Assembly: GCA_027019175.1 (NCBI GenBank)
Contig: JALUXB010000032.1
Location: forward strand, 1 to 63,300
Reading direction: 5' to 3'
Length of the DNA: 63,300 nt
Source: Sulfurovum sp.
Lineage (GTDB): Bacteria; Campylobacterota; Campylobacteria; Campylobacterales; Sulfurovaceae
Notes under the pieces: generated by a model
Seen by the model: the letters and a program-made list of their open reading frames with translations, nothing else
Told to the model about the DNA's origin: nothing
Databases searched by the model: none
Shown here: one piece after another, positions 51,309-59,761 of the stretch
Position numbering within the stretch: position 1 is the first letter of the stretch
Layout of the letters: the number at the start of each line of letters is the position of its first letter
Made by a program: the position numbers and the translations under genes

Positions 51309-51784
51309 TACACGATCTCACTGAGTTTCAAATAGATCTCGCTTAATTCATGCAGCGCTTTTTGCGAAAGCTTTTCTGCTTCCAGTTTCGACTTGGTATA
51401 GAGATGCTCAAACGCTTTCTCGTTCTCGTCCCATATCTCCTGAGCTTCAAGTTTTGCAAGGTGTGCCTTGAGTGCCAGAAGATCGAGTTCCTGCTCACCT
51501 CTGCGTTCCGCTTTCTGCAAGACCTTTTCAACATCTGTCCGGATTTCATCCATTCGGTCACGCGCCTCCATCAGCATCAGCTTCGATTTAAGTTCCGCTT
51601 TTTCTTCATAGGCTTCAACGGAAGATTCAAGTTTTTCTTCCACTTTTTCAAGATACGCTTTAAGATCGTTCCAGTAGTCTGCCGCCTCTTCACCAAGTTC
51701 TTCGGTATAGTGTGCAAACTTTGATTCAATGTGGCGGAGTGTCTGTTTGGATTTTTCAATCAGTGTTGTGAGGTTCTCTTCCAT
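51308..51784 (-). CDS. Coiled-coil protein of unknown function
   Basis: A 158-aa protein that is nearly all charged helix (Glu/Lys/Leu/Ala): TEELGEEAADYWNDLKAYL, KAELKSKLMLMEARDRMDEI and LKAHLAKLEAQEIWDE. CAGGAG lies upstream. It has no signal or membrane segment. Heptad spacing suggests a coiled coil. It lies between the monoheme cytochrome and the lipoprotein gene. Confidence 0.65.
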   Translation of the reverse strand: MEENLTTLIEKSKQTLRHIESKFAHYTEELGEEAADYWNDLKAYLEKVEEKLESSVEAYEEKAELKSKLMLMEARDRMDEIRTDVEKVLQKAERRGEQELDLLALKAHLAKLEAQEIWDENEKAFEHLYTKSKLEAEKLSQKALHELSEIYLKLSEIV

Positions 51785-51822
51785 AATTGCTCCTGTAGCG
51801 TAATGGAATATTATAGCACATT

Positions 51823-52320
51823 TCAGTGTTTACTGCGCAGATGTTCGAGAAGTTCTTTTCGCATCTCAATACCAAGCAGAGGACGGCGGGTGAGATCAGG
51901 ATAGCTGCCGTGCACCCCTTTGCCGTCGTTGCCGTGACATCCGGCACAGTTACTCGCATAAAGCAGCGATGCCTCTTTGGCGTAGTCACATTTTTCACCG
52001 GCAAGTGTCGACACGTAGCAGGCGACTTTGGGTGCATCCTGTTTGGAAACAAACCCTTTTTCCATCACTTCATTCTTTTTGAAGTGCAAACTTTCAGAGC
52101 CGTGATTGATAATATCGGTGATGTATTGTCGGGTATATTCCGGCGTATCGATGCGGGAAAGCGCCTCATCTACATGAGGTACCGTATGTGTTGCCACATG
52201 CTGTGCATAGCTTTTTGAAACCGTATGTACCGTTTTAGAGGAGTGTTTTTTGAAATAGGCATTAAAGATTGCATAAAAGAGCACTGTCAGTATTGCTATA
52301 TAGGGAATAATATGTTTCAT
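51823..52320 (-). CDS. Membrane-anchored monoheme cytochrome c
   Basis: A 165-aa protein with an uncleaved-looking N-terminal membrane segment (residues 4-22). The heme site is CAGCH in YASNCAGCHGNDGKGVHG, followed by YPDLTRRPLLG; the cytochrome c domain is about residues 105-165. Two extra cysteines (VACYVSTLAGEKCDY) precede it. It should carry electrons on the periplasmic face. No Shine-Dalgarno sequence is visible before ATG 52320 (TTTTTCCTTTTCCT). Confidence 0.78.
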   Translation of the reverse strand: MKHIIPYIAILTVLFYAIFNAYFKKHSSKTVHTVSKSYAQHVATHTVPHVDEALSRIDTPEYTRQYITDIINHGSESLHFKKNEVMEKGFVSKQDAPKVACYVSTLAGEKCDYAKEASLLYASNCAGCHGNDGKGVHGSYPDLTRRPLLGIEMRKELLEHLRSKH

Positions 52321-52400
52321 AGGAAAAGGAAAAATTTAAAAAAAGAAGTCATGAAAGGGGCAGAGAAGCTCACAGGAGCCTCTCTAAAAGGGAGGATGCA

Positions 52401-53012
52401 TTAATCATCTTCACCTTTTGCCGCTTTTTCGATCATTTCATACATACCGCTTCTCACTTCGTTAGCAAGGTCAAGCAGATCTTTAGGCAGTGGTTTTCCA
52501 CCATTGATCATCAGCTCCATACTCATAGTATAGATATAGATATCACCTTTGTCGTCTTCAACGAATCCAATTCTACAAGGCATAAAACCGATGAAATATG
52601 GAGAGTAGTTGAGGAACTTGTCTGCAATTGCAGGAGAACAGTAAGAACGGATGTGTGTCAGCTTTCCGCCATCTTTGAAAAGTTTTCCACCTCTTGGCAT
52701 TGTTTTGCTGTCAACCATTGCAAGCCCATGCTCACTGGCAACTTCGTCTGCAATTTCAATGGCATTCTCGAATGCTTCCTGCTTGGTCATACCTTCAGGA
52801 ATTTCCATCTTGACTCTACGTACCATACCTTTTGCAGGGTCACCTGTTTCAAGTACTTTGTCAAACATCTTCATGTACTCCGGCATTGCATGCGGATCAA
52901 GTGTCTTCACCTGTGCAATACGGGTACCCAGATCGAATTTCACGTACGCGAAAAGAAAGCCGATAACGACAATTGCGCCGATAAATGCGAGTAAACCTCT
53001 GATAAATTTCAT
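52401..53012 (-). CDS. Membrane-anchored DUF302 protein
   Basis: A 203-aa protein with AAAGGACC upstream and one N-terminal membrane segment (about 5-25). The DUF302 domain follows (about 85-185), with HIRSYCSPAIADKFLNY and FIGFMPCRIGFVEDDKGDIY. DUF302 proteins occur near sulfur- and heme-related genes, but their function is not settled. It heads a minus-strand run with the cytochrome, coiled-coil and lipoprotein genes. Confidence 0.75.
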   Translation of the reverse strand: MKFIRGLLAFIGAIVVIGFLFAYVKFDLGTRIAQVKTLDPHAMPEYMKMFDKVLETGDPAKGMVRRVKMEIPEGMTKQEAFENAIEIADEVASEHGLAMVDSKTMPRGGKLFKDGGKLTHIRSYCSPAIADKFLNYSPYFIGFMPCRIGFVEDDKGDIYIYTMSMELMINGGKPLPKDLLDLANEVRSGMYEMIEKAAKGEDD

Positions 53013-53123
53013 TGTGGTCCTTTGTGTGTAAATTGGGCTGTGATTATAGGCAAATAAGATTAAAAGAAACTAAGACAACGTGGCTCTCTTTGCCCAAAAA
53101 ACAGACAATGCAGAGCGAAATAG

Positions 53124-55019
53124 CTACTTCAGCATCTGCATCCAGGCTGCAACATCGGCATCACTCGGCATTTTCCAGTCTGCACGCGGACTAAGGGAAA
53201 TAGTCCCTACTTTGGGGCCATCCGGCATACAGCTGCGCTTGAACTGCTGGGTGAAGAAGCGTTTCAAAAAGAGCTTCAGCCATTTTGTTACAGTCGCTTC
53301 ATCATATTTGCCTTCAAAAGCCATCAGCGCCAAATGCCTTATCTTTGGCGGTGTTGCACCGTATTTGATAAAGTGGTACAAAAAGAAGTCGTGCAGCTCA
53401 TAGGGGCCTACGATTGCTTCAGTCTCCTGCACGATCTCATCATCGCTGTGGGGCAGGAGTTCGGGACTGATAGGGGTGTCGAGAATGTCATCGATGATCG
53501 GCGCAATCGCTTCATTATGTTTGAAATACCCAATGACATAGCGGATGAGCGTCTTTGGTATACCGCTGTTGAGTGCATACATACTCATGTGATCTCCATT
53601 ATAGGTACTCCACCCAAGTGCAATTTCACTCAAATCCCCCGTGCCAATAACGAGCCCGCCTTCCCTGTTTGCCATATTCATCAATATTGAAGTTCTTGCG
53701 CGTGCCTGCACATTCTCGTAAGTAACAGAATGTTCATCAGGGTCATGTCCAATGGCCTTGAACTCCTTGAGCGAAAGATCAGTAACATCAACTTCTTTCA
53801 ATGTCACGCCAAGTGCTTCACAGAGGGTTACAGCATTGTTCTTGGTACGGCTGGTGGTACCAAAGCCGGGCATCGTAACGGCAATGATGTTTTGTACATT
53901 CCACCCCATCCGTGTAAAGGCTTTGTGCGTCGAGAGGAGGGCAAGGGTCGAGTCGAGTCCGCCGCTGATGCCGATAACAGCCTTTTGGATGTGTGCGTGT
54001 GTCATCCGCTTGATCAACCCGTGTGCCTGTATGTGGACGATCTCTTCACAGCGCTGCTGCTTGTCGGAAAACTGTGAAGGCACAAAGGGTGTTGCATCGA
54101 TGTATCGGTCAATTTTACTGAGTATTGGAAGCGGTGCGAGAGTAATGGTACGTGTCTTCTTTCGTCTTCCGTCACCGTAACTTGTCTCGTTTAGGCGAAG
54201 CCAGCGCAGTTTTTCAAGGTCGACATCTGCAGTAATGAGATGGCTCTGCATCGCAAAGCGCTCGTTTTGCGCCAGCAGAGATCCGTATTCTGCAATGAGT
54301 GCCTGACCGCCGTAAACAGTGTCGGTCGTACTCTCACCTACACCTGCTGAAGCATAGACATAGGCAGCTACACAGCGTGCACTCTGCGTACGTACCAGCT
54401 CTTCACGGTATGCATGTTTGCCAATGAGTTCGTTGCTTGCGGAGAGGTTGAAAAGAAGGTTGGCACCGTTGCTTGCCATATGGTTGCTCGGCGGCGTGAC
54501 TGCCCAAAGGTCTTCACATATCTCCACACCAAAAGTCATATCTTTACCATCGGTAAAGAGCAGGTCGACACCGAAAGGTACCTCTTCACCAAGTATCTGT
54601 GCAGTCGTACGTACGATGTCGCGTCCACTGGTAAACTGCCGCTTGTCGTAGAACTCCTTTTTGTTGGGCAGGTACGATTTTGGCACAATACCAAGCACTT
54701 TGCCGTTTTGCAGCACCGCTGCGCAGTTGTAAAGTCTGTCAGCTTCAACCAGTGCAAGTCCAAGGATAATGACTGTATCTATTGTTTTGGTCTTTTCAAG
54801 AATCTCCGAAAGCGCTTCGTTCTGAGACTGCAGCAGTGTCTGGTTCAAAAAAAGGTCACTGGCGGTGTATCCGGTAAGGGTAAGCTCCGGGAATACGACG
54901 GCACTGACCTCTTTGTCTGCTGCTTTCTGAACAAGTACAAGTATCTCTTTGGCATTGGCCTGCGGGTTTGCTACAGTCGTATGGTTGACAGCAGCTGCGA
55001 CACGGTAAAATCCGTACAT
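53124..55019 (-). CDS. nadE: Glutamine-dependent NAD+ synthetase
   Basis: A 631-aa two-domain protein. The N-terminal nitrilase-type glutaminase has VVFPELTLTGYTASDLFL, KSYLPNKKEFYDKRQF and FGVEICEDLWAV (Glu, Lys, Cys triad). The C-terminal synthetase has the ATP loop GISGGLDSTLALL and NMANREGGLVIGTGDLSEIA. It amidates deamido-NAD to NAD using glutamine. Length fits the long form. A two-hairpin repeat lies upstream. Confidence 0.94.
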   Translation of the reverse strand: MYGFYRVAAAVNHTTVANPQANAKEILVLVQKAADKEVSAVVFPELTLTGYTASDLFLNQTLLQSQNEALSEILEKTKTIDTVIILGLALVEADRLYNCAAVLQNGKVLGIVPKSYLPNKKEFYDKRQFTSGRDIVRTTAQILGEEVPFGVDLLFTDGKDMTFGVEICEDLWAVTPPSNHMASNGANLLFNLSASNELIGKHAYREELVRTQSARCVAAYVYASAGVGESTTDTVYGGQALIAEYGSLLAQNERFAMQSHLITADVDLEKLRWLRLNETSYGDGRRKKTRTITLAPLPILSKIDRYIDATPFVPSQFSDKQQRCEEIVHIQAHGLIKRMTHAHIQKAVIGISGGLDSTLALLSTHKAFTRMGWNVQNIIAVTMPGFGTTSRTKNNAVTLCEALGVTLKEVDVTDLSLKEFKAIGHDPDEHSVTYENVQARARTSILMNMANREGGLVIGTGDLSEIALGWSTYNGDHMSMYALNSGIPKTLIRYVIGYFKHNEAIAPIIDDILDTPISPELLPHSDDEIVQETEAIVGPYELHDFFLYHFIKYGATPPKIRHLALMAFEGKYDEATVTKWLKLFLKRFFTQQFKRSCMPDGPKVGTISLSPRADWKMPSDADVAAWMQMLK

Positions 55020-55096
55020 TGCTTTTCCTTTTTAGTTAGCAGGTGGTAGGGTGCAGGGAGCTCCTGTCACTTTCCCTCTCAATTGCATTTGTTTTC

Positions 55097-55176
55097 CGTC
55101 ATCCCGCACTTGATGCGGGATCTTGACACTATTTGGTTCATTGACGCAAAGATTCCCGGTCAAGCCGGGAATGACG
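55097..55176. repeat. Two-hairpin repeat element, copy B
   Basis: Hairpin 1 is ATCCCGCA/TGCGGGAT (55101-55121). Hairpin 2 is ATTCCCGG/CCGGGAAT (55152-55172). The outer ends CGTCAT (55097-55102) and ATGACG (55171-55176) are also inverted repeats, so the whole element could fold as one cruciform. It corresponds to 45233-45303 in order and spacing. It lies between nadE and the cyclophilin gene, 10 bases after the latter's stop. Confidence 0.75.
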
Positions 55177-55185
55177 AAAGTTTCA

Positions 55186-55713
55186 TTACGCCCGTTTGTC
55201 GTGAATTTCGATGGTCTCGATCTCATCGTTCTGTTCGATCTTGTCAAGTACCATGAAACTCTCTGTATCATCTTCTTCGATGCCGCCAAAAACAGTGTGC
55301 ACGCCGTCAAGGTGCGGGCAGGGTACAAAACAGATGAAGAACTGGCTTCCACCGGTATTTGGTCCCGCGTGCGCCATGGAGAGTGAACCGCGTCTGTGCT
55401 TGTGGTGGCTGGTGTCAGTCTCACAGTCTATCTGCCAGTCCGGTCCGCCTGTACCTGCAAGTGCCGGGTTGCCTGTAGGACCTGAGTGCGGACAGCCGCC
55501 CTGTGCCATAAAACCGGGGATGACCCTGTGGAACTTAAGGTTGTTGTAGAAACCTTCATTGGCAAGGTGTGCGAAGTTCGCTACAGTGTTGGGCGCTTCT
55601 TCAGGGTAGAGTTTTACCCAGATGTCGCCTTTGCTCGTTTTGATCTTTGCGTAGTTGTATGTTTCCATGACATCCTGGGGAATGTCATAACGTTTTGTCT
55701 TTTTTCCAAACAT
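55186..55713 (-). CDS. Cyclophilin-type peptidyl-prolyl isomerase
   Basis: A 175-aa protein with the cyclophilin core: [53 protein letters not shown] and GVHTVFGGI. It speeds cis-trans proline isomerisation during folding. No signal peptide is present, so it is cytosolic. It lies divergent from pyrF. Confidence 0.92.
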   Translation of the reverse strand: MFGKKTKRYDIPQDVMETYNYAKIKTSKGDIWVKLYPEEAPNTVANFAHLANEGFYNNLKFHRVIPGFMAQGGCPHSGPTGNPALAGTGGPDWQIDCETDTSHHKHRRGSLSMAHAGPNTGGSQFFICFVPCPHLDGVHTVFGGIEEDDTESFMVLDKIEQNDEIETIEIHDKRA

Positions 55714-55781
55714 GCTGTTTTAGTCCTTGATTAGTTATTTTAGGCTATGATTATACCAACTATTCTATTAGGGGTCATACC

Positions 55782-56474
55782 ATGCAGCTGTGTATTGCGC
55801 TCGATCTTCCCTCGGCAGAAGCAAATCTTGCCCTCGCCGAATCTCTCAAAGAACATAATGTTTGGATGAAAGTAGGCTTTCGAAGCTACATTCGTGACGG
55901 CAAAGCCTTCATTGAAGCCCTCAAATCTATCAATCCTGACTTCAATATTTTTCTCGATCTCAAACTCTATGACATTCCCAATACTATGGCCGATGCAGCC
56001 GAAGAGATAGCCAAAATGGGTGTGGAAATGTTCAACATTCATGCTTCTGCCGGCGCAAAAGCGATGCAGACAGTCATGCAGCGTCTTGAAACATTCGACA
56101 AACGTCCTCTCGTACTGGCAGTAACCGCGCTAACATCGTTTGATGAAGAAGGTTTCCGTGCCATTTATGGAAAGAGCATCGATGAGAAGGCCGAGGAATT
56201 TGCGAAATTGAGTTATGAGAATGGTCTTGACGGCGTCGTCTGCTCCGCCTATGAAAGCAGGGCAATCAAGAAAGCCACTTCTGAAGCGTTCCTGACGCTC
56301 TGTCCGGGTATCCGCCCCTTTGGGGAAGATGCAGGAGACCAGCAGCGTGTGGCCACACTTGAAGTCGCAGCAAAAGAACTGGTTGACTTTCCGGTAGTAG
56401 GCCGCCCCGTCTACAAAGATCCGGATCCCGCAGCGAAAGTAGCGAAAATTCTCGAAGTCATGGAGAAACTTTAA
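55782..56474 (+). CDS. pyrF: Orotidine-5'-phosphate decarboxylase
   Basis: A 230-aa protein with AGGGG upstream. It converts OMP to UMP. Motifs are LCIALDLPSAEANL, the catalytic DLKLYDIPNTMADA (DxKxxDI), and LCPGIRPFGEDAGDQQR. Length is normal. It is convergent with a 44-residue membrane protein gene whose stop is 4 bases away. Confidence 0.94.
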   Translation: MQLCIALDLPSAEANLALAESLKEHNVWMKVGFRSYIRDGKAFIEALKSINPDFNIFLDLKLYDIPNTMADAAEEIAKMGVEMFNIHASAGAKAMQTVMQRLETFDKRPLVLAVTALTSFDEEGFRAIYGKSIDEKAEEFAKLSYENGLDGVVCSAYESRAIKKATSEAFLTLCPGIRPFGEDAGDQQRVATLEVAAKELVDFPVVGRPVYKDPDPAAKVAKILEVMEKL

Positions 56475-56477
56475 CCG

Positions 56478-56612
56478 CTACTTGGCTATTTTAACCTTTT
56501 TTGCCGCTTTTGGATCGGCAAGTTTGGTCGCATGATGCATCCCCTTGACCATAAAATAGGCTCCGATGACAAAGAGTGCCAAAACAATAAGCGGTGCAAT
56601 TTTCTGAAACAT
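56478..56612 (-). CDS. 44-residue single-pass membrane protein
   Basis: A short gene, ATG 56612 to TAG 56478, with a strong Shine-Dalgarno AAGGAGTG. The peptide begins MFQKIAPLIVLALFVIGAYF, a clear membrane segment, then MVKGMHHATKLADPKAAKKV and ends KIAK. The basic C-terminal half would face the cytoplasm. Short proteins of this size often stabilise membrane complexes, but nothing here names a partner. Confidence 0.7.
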   Translation of the reverse strand: MFQKIAPLIVLALFVIGAYFMVKGMHHATKLADPKAAKKVKIAK

Positions 56613-56764
56613 AACACTCCTTTAAATGATTAGTCAGCAGATTCTATCTAAAAAGCATGAGAAAAAGTATAAATTACAGACTATTTTTAAAAGATTAAGT
56701 AAATAAAGTTACTTTTGTATATATAATATTTACAATAATTTTTTAACAATGAAGGATAGATACT

Positions 56765-57334
56765 ATGGCGGAAAAAAACATGAATAATGTCGACCAGATC
56801 AGGGAGTTGATCTTTGGCCCCCAAATGAAAGAGTTTGAAGAAAAGTTCGACACTCTTGGTAAGACAGTCAAAGAGATCGAAAAGCGCATACTCAGCACAT
56901 TCCGTGAAGCACACAGCAAGTTGCAAAAAGAGACCGAACGCTCTCTCGAGGCGCTTGAACAGAAAGTAGACAACCTCGCCACTGCAACACAGAAAGAGCG
57001 CACAAAACTCAAAGAACTTATCGATACCACCGATGAAACGCTGCAAACACAGATTCACAATCAGAAAAATGAACTTTTGACAAAAATAAAGATCATGAAA
57101 GAGAACATTGACGATGAAAACCTGAAGATGAATGAAAACCTCAGGGAGATGAAAGAAGAGCTTGAAACATCTCTGAATGAAGGGTTGGCAAACCTCGGTC
57201 ATGACAAACTTTCACGTGACGCGATGGCGGGGATGCTACTGGATGTTGCTATGAAAATCCAGGGGACAGACGCAGGATCGATTTTGGATGTAGGATCCAT
57301 TTTGACAGAGGAGTCAAAACCTGAAACAAAGTGA
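56765..57334 (+). CDS. Coiled-coil protein, first gene of the Ras-like GTPase operon
   Basis: A 189-aa protein with AAGGAT upstream. Residues about 12-150 are almost wholly charged helix with heptads (MKEFEEKFDTLGKTVKEIEK, LEALEQKVDNLATATQKERT). The last 40 residues are shorter and less charged (AGMLLDVAMKIQGTDAGSIL). No signal or membrane segment is seen. Its 3' end overlaps the next gene by 14 bases if that starts at CTG. A scaffold or tether role next to the GTPase is inferred. Confidence 0.7.
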   Translation: MAEKNMNNVDQIRELIFGPQMKEFEEKFDTLGKTVKEIEKRILSTFREAHSKLQKETERSLEALEQKVDNLATATQKERTKLKELIDTTDETLQTQIHNQKNELLTKIKIMKENIDDENLKMNENLREMKEELETSLNEGLANLGHDKLSRDAMAGMLLDVAMKIQGTDAGSILDVGSILTEESKPETK

Positions 57335-59258
57335 CACAGAGCTTGAACAGCTGAAGTCACTGCTTCTGTCTGATGAGCTTAAACTACTTCAAAAACTGGC
57401 ATCAAAGGTTGAGCACCTTGAGTTTGAAACACTCAATGAAGAAGCGATCAAAAACAAGCTTCTTCCGCTTTTTGACGATGTACTGCTGACACGATTGCAG
57501 GAAAAAGACGAAGAGACGATCAGTATACTCGCCCGCTATCTCGCACAAATCATTTCCAAAAGTGCAACGCAAGATCCAAATGGACTTGAACAGGCTCTGC
57601 AAAGCATCATCTCTCCGGTAATCGCCAAGGAGATCTCTGAAAACAAAGACAAAATGATCGATGCGCTTTACCCCATCATGGGTGGTATGATCTCCAAGTA
57701 TGTCGCTCAGGCCATCAAAGAACTGATGGAGACCATCAACAAAAAAATTGAACAGGGATTTTCGGTTGAACGTTACAAACGTAAGCTCAAAGCAAAACTC
57801 AGCGGTGTGAGCGAAACCGAACTGCTGCTTGAAGAGAGTGCCGATGCACATATTCTGGCAATGTTCATTATCCATAAAGAGAGTGGACTGCTTATCAGTG
57901 AAGCACATACGGAAGAGAGCAACATCGGTGACCCACACATGGTTGCCTCCATGGCAAGCGCTATCAAAGACTTCATCAATGACTGGATATCCAACAACAA
58001 AGCAGAAAAAGAAGAAGTCCAGATACTCAGTTACGGGAAAGAGACACTCTACATAGAAAGTGCCGGCTCGGTCTACCTGATCGCCTTCCTTGACAGTGAC
58101 CCGGACTATGAAATGCGCTCGGACATCAACGATTTTTTTGCCTCAATTGTAAAACGTTATGCCGACTTTTTTCAAAGCTTCAACGGCGATGATGCAGCCA
58201 AAGAGGTACATGAACTTTCAAAAAAAATGTATGCATACCTCATTTCCCATAATGACCGGCAGCCCGATGGCAATAATAAAAAATCATTCAACCCGGCAAA
58301 GTGGGGCTTGATATTCCTGCTGTCGGCTTTGCTGTTTTATGTCGGATATCGTCTGAAAATATACTATGATATGAACATGCTGGAAAACCGTGTAACCGAA
58401 CAAACAGGAGAAATCGTTACCATAAAAAACGAGGAGGGTCACTATATACTCAAAGGTATTCTCAAAGAACCTTCCCATTTCAAAGCCATTCAGAACATTC
58501 TTTCACAGAGCCCGTATGCCAAGGAGATCGGTGTGGATCTTTCTCTCTCCGTAGGAGGTGTCAAAAAACTGATTGCACAGCAGAAAAAACAGCTTGAAGC
58601 ACAAAAAGAAATGCTGCTTAGGCTTAATAATGCATATCAGAAGGATTTACAGACTTTAAAACACCAGGTAGTACCCGAACTGGATACTCTGAAAAAAGAA
58701 CAAACCCAACTGAAAAAGTTACTTGAAAGCTACAAAAACGAAAAACGTAAATTACAACAGCTTATGGAACTGGAAAAAAATCTGTATGCAGCACTCGATC
58801 ATGCTTTTGCAAACAATCCCTACTATATTAAAAAGACCCACAACCTGAATTTTGCACCACTGCATCTCTTTGAGGTGGGGAAAGTCGAACCTACAGGTAC
58901 GAAGCTTCCACTTGTTACCGCTTCATTTAAAAAGTATCTGCATGTGCTTTTGCCATACAAACCCTACATCAAACAGATTCTCATTCTTTCATTCAGTGAT
59001 ACAAAAGGAAATGCCGTACATAATCAATTATTGACAGAGAAAAGAGCAAAAAATATGCTGTCTTATTTTTTGAAAGATCCTGCAATTGCCCATTCGCCCA
59101 TGCGTTCCCTTATTCAAACCAGAGGAGAAGGGGAGAAATTTCCTGTTATGGTCAACGGGCAGGAAGATATGAATGCCTCAAGAAGGATCGAAATTCAATT
59201 CACACTGGATCACAACAAAATCAACAGTATGATCAACCATTATTTGGAGAAACAATGA
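57321..59258 (+). CDS. Membrane protein with predicted longin/Roadblock-like N-terminal region and periplasmic OmpA-like domain
   Basis: About 645 aa if CTG 57321 is the start, 7 bases behind GGAG; no ATG, GTG or TTG occurs in frame before TTG 57495, which would cut off about 58 residues. N-terminal helices (about 1-165) precede a region at about 170-285 (DAHILAMFIIHKESGLLISE to INDFFASIVKRYADFF) that resembles longin/Roadblock folds. One membrane segment (about 328-345), a coiled coil (about 415-480) and a C-terminal OmpA-like domain (about 505-640, LSFSDTKGNAVHNQLLTEKR) follow. It could link a cytosolic GTPase to peptidoglycan. Confidence 0.7.
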   Translation: MKQSDTELEQLKSLLLSDELKLLQKLASKVEHLEFETLNEEAIKNKLLPLFDDVLLTRLQEKDEETISILARYLAQIISKSATQDPNGLEQALQSIISPVIAKEISENKDKMIDALYPIMGGMISKYVAQAIKELMETINKKIEQGFSVERYKRKLKAKLSGVSETELLLEESADAHILAMFIIHKESGLLISEAHTEESNIGDPHMVASMASAIKDFINDWISNNKAEKEEVQILSYGKETLYIESAGSVYLIAFLDSDPDYEMRSDINDFFASIVKRYADFFQSFNGDDAAKEVHELSKKMYAYLISHNDRQPDGNNKKSFNPAKWGLIFLLSALLFYVGYRLKIYYDMNMLENRVTEQTGEIVTIKNEEGHYILKGILKEPSHFKAIQNILSQSPYAKEIGVDLSLSVGGVKKLIAQQKKQLEAQKEMLLRLNNAYQKDLQTLKHQVVPELDTLKKEQTQLKKLLESYKNEKRKLQQLMELEKNLYAALDHAFANNPYYIKKTHNLNFAPLHLFEVGKVEPTGTKLPLVTASFKKYLHVLLPYKPYIKQILILSFSDTKGNAVHNQLLTEKRAKNMLSYFLKDPAIAHSPMRSLIQTRGEGEKFPVMVNGQEDMNASRRIEIQFTLDHNKINSMINHYLEKQ

Positions 59259-59761
59259 TATCTCGTAAAATTGTGCTCATAGGCGATTTTGCCACAGGGA
59301 AAACCAGTCTTATCCGACGCTTTGTGGACAACCAGTTCAGCGATACCTACCTGAGTACCATCGGCGTCAAAATATCCAAAAAGATCATACCGCTGGAAAA
59401 AACTACACTACAGGGGATGATCTGGGATATTGAAGGCGGTACGGAAACCAAACCCGTCAACAAAACATACCTCATAGGGGCACATGGTGCCATTTTGGTT
59501 GCGGACGGTACACGCTATGAAACACTGGAGCACATTGAAATGTACCGTGCACTTCTGCACAAAAACAATGCAAAGATCCCCCTTGTGCTGGTCATCAACA
59601 AATGTGACTGCCTTTCTGATGAAGCCCGTCATGCTATGACAGAAAAGGCAAAAACAATGTATGGAGATGGAATAAAAAACATTTTCCTTACATCTGCAAA
59701 AACAGGCGAAGGGGTGGAAGAGATGTTCTTTGCCATCGCTTCGGAAATAGTGGGTTCATAA
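59255..59761 (+). CDS. Ras/Rab-like small GTPase
   Basis: A 168-aa protein with all five GTPase motifs: P-loop GDFATGKT (10-17), switch I Thr35 in STIGVK, WDIEGG (Asp58 to Gly62), NKCD (115-118) and SAK (147-149). It is as close in layout to Rab proteins as to MglA. The residue equivalent to Ras Gln61 is Gly62, so intrinsic hydrolysis may be slow and a partner may be needed. No C-terminal lipidation cysteine is present. It overlaps the OmpA-like gene by 4 bases and the kinase by 1. Confidence 0.9.
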   Translation: MISRKIVLIGDFATGKTSLIRRFVDNQFSDTYLSTIGVKISKKIIPLEKTTLQGMIWDIEGGTETKPVNKTYLIGAHGAILVADGTRYETLEHIEMYRALLHKNNAKIPLVLVINKCDCLSDEARHAMTEKAKTMYGDGIKNIFLTSAKTGEGVEEMFFAIASEIVGS

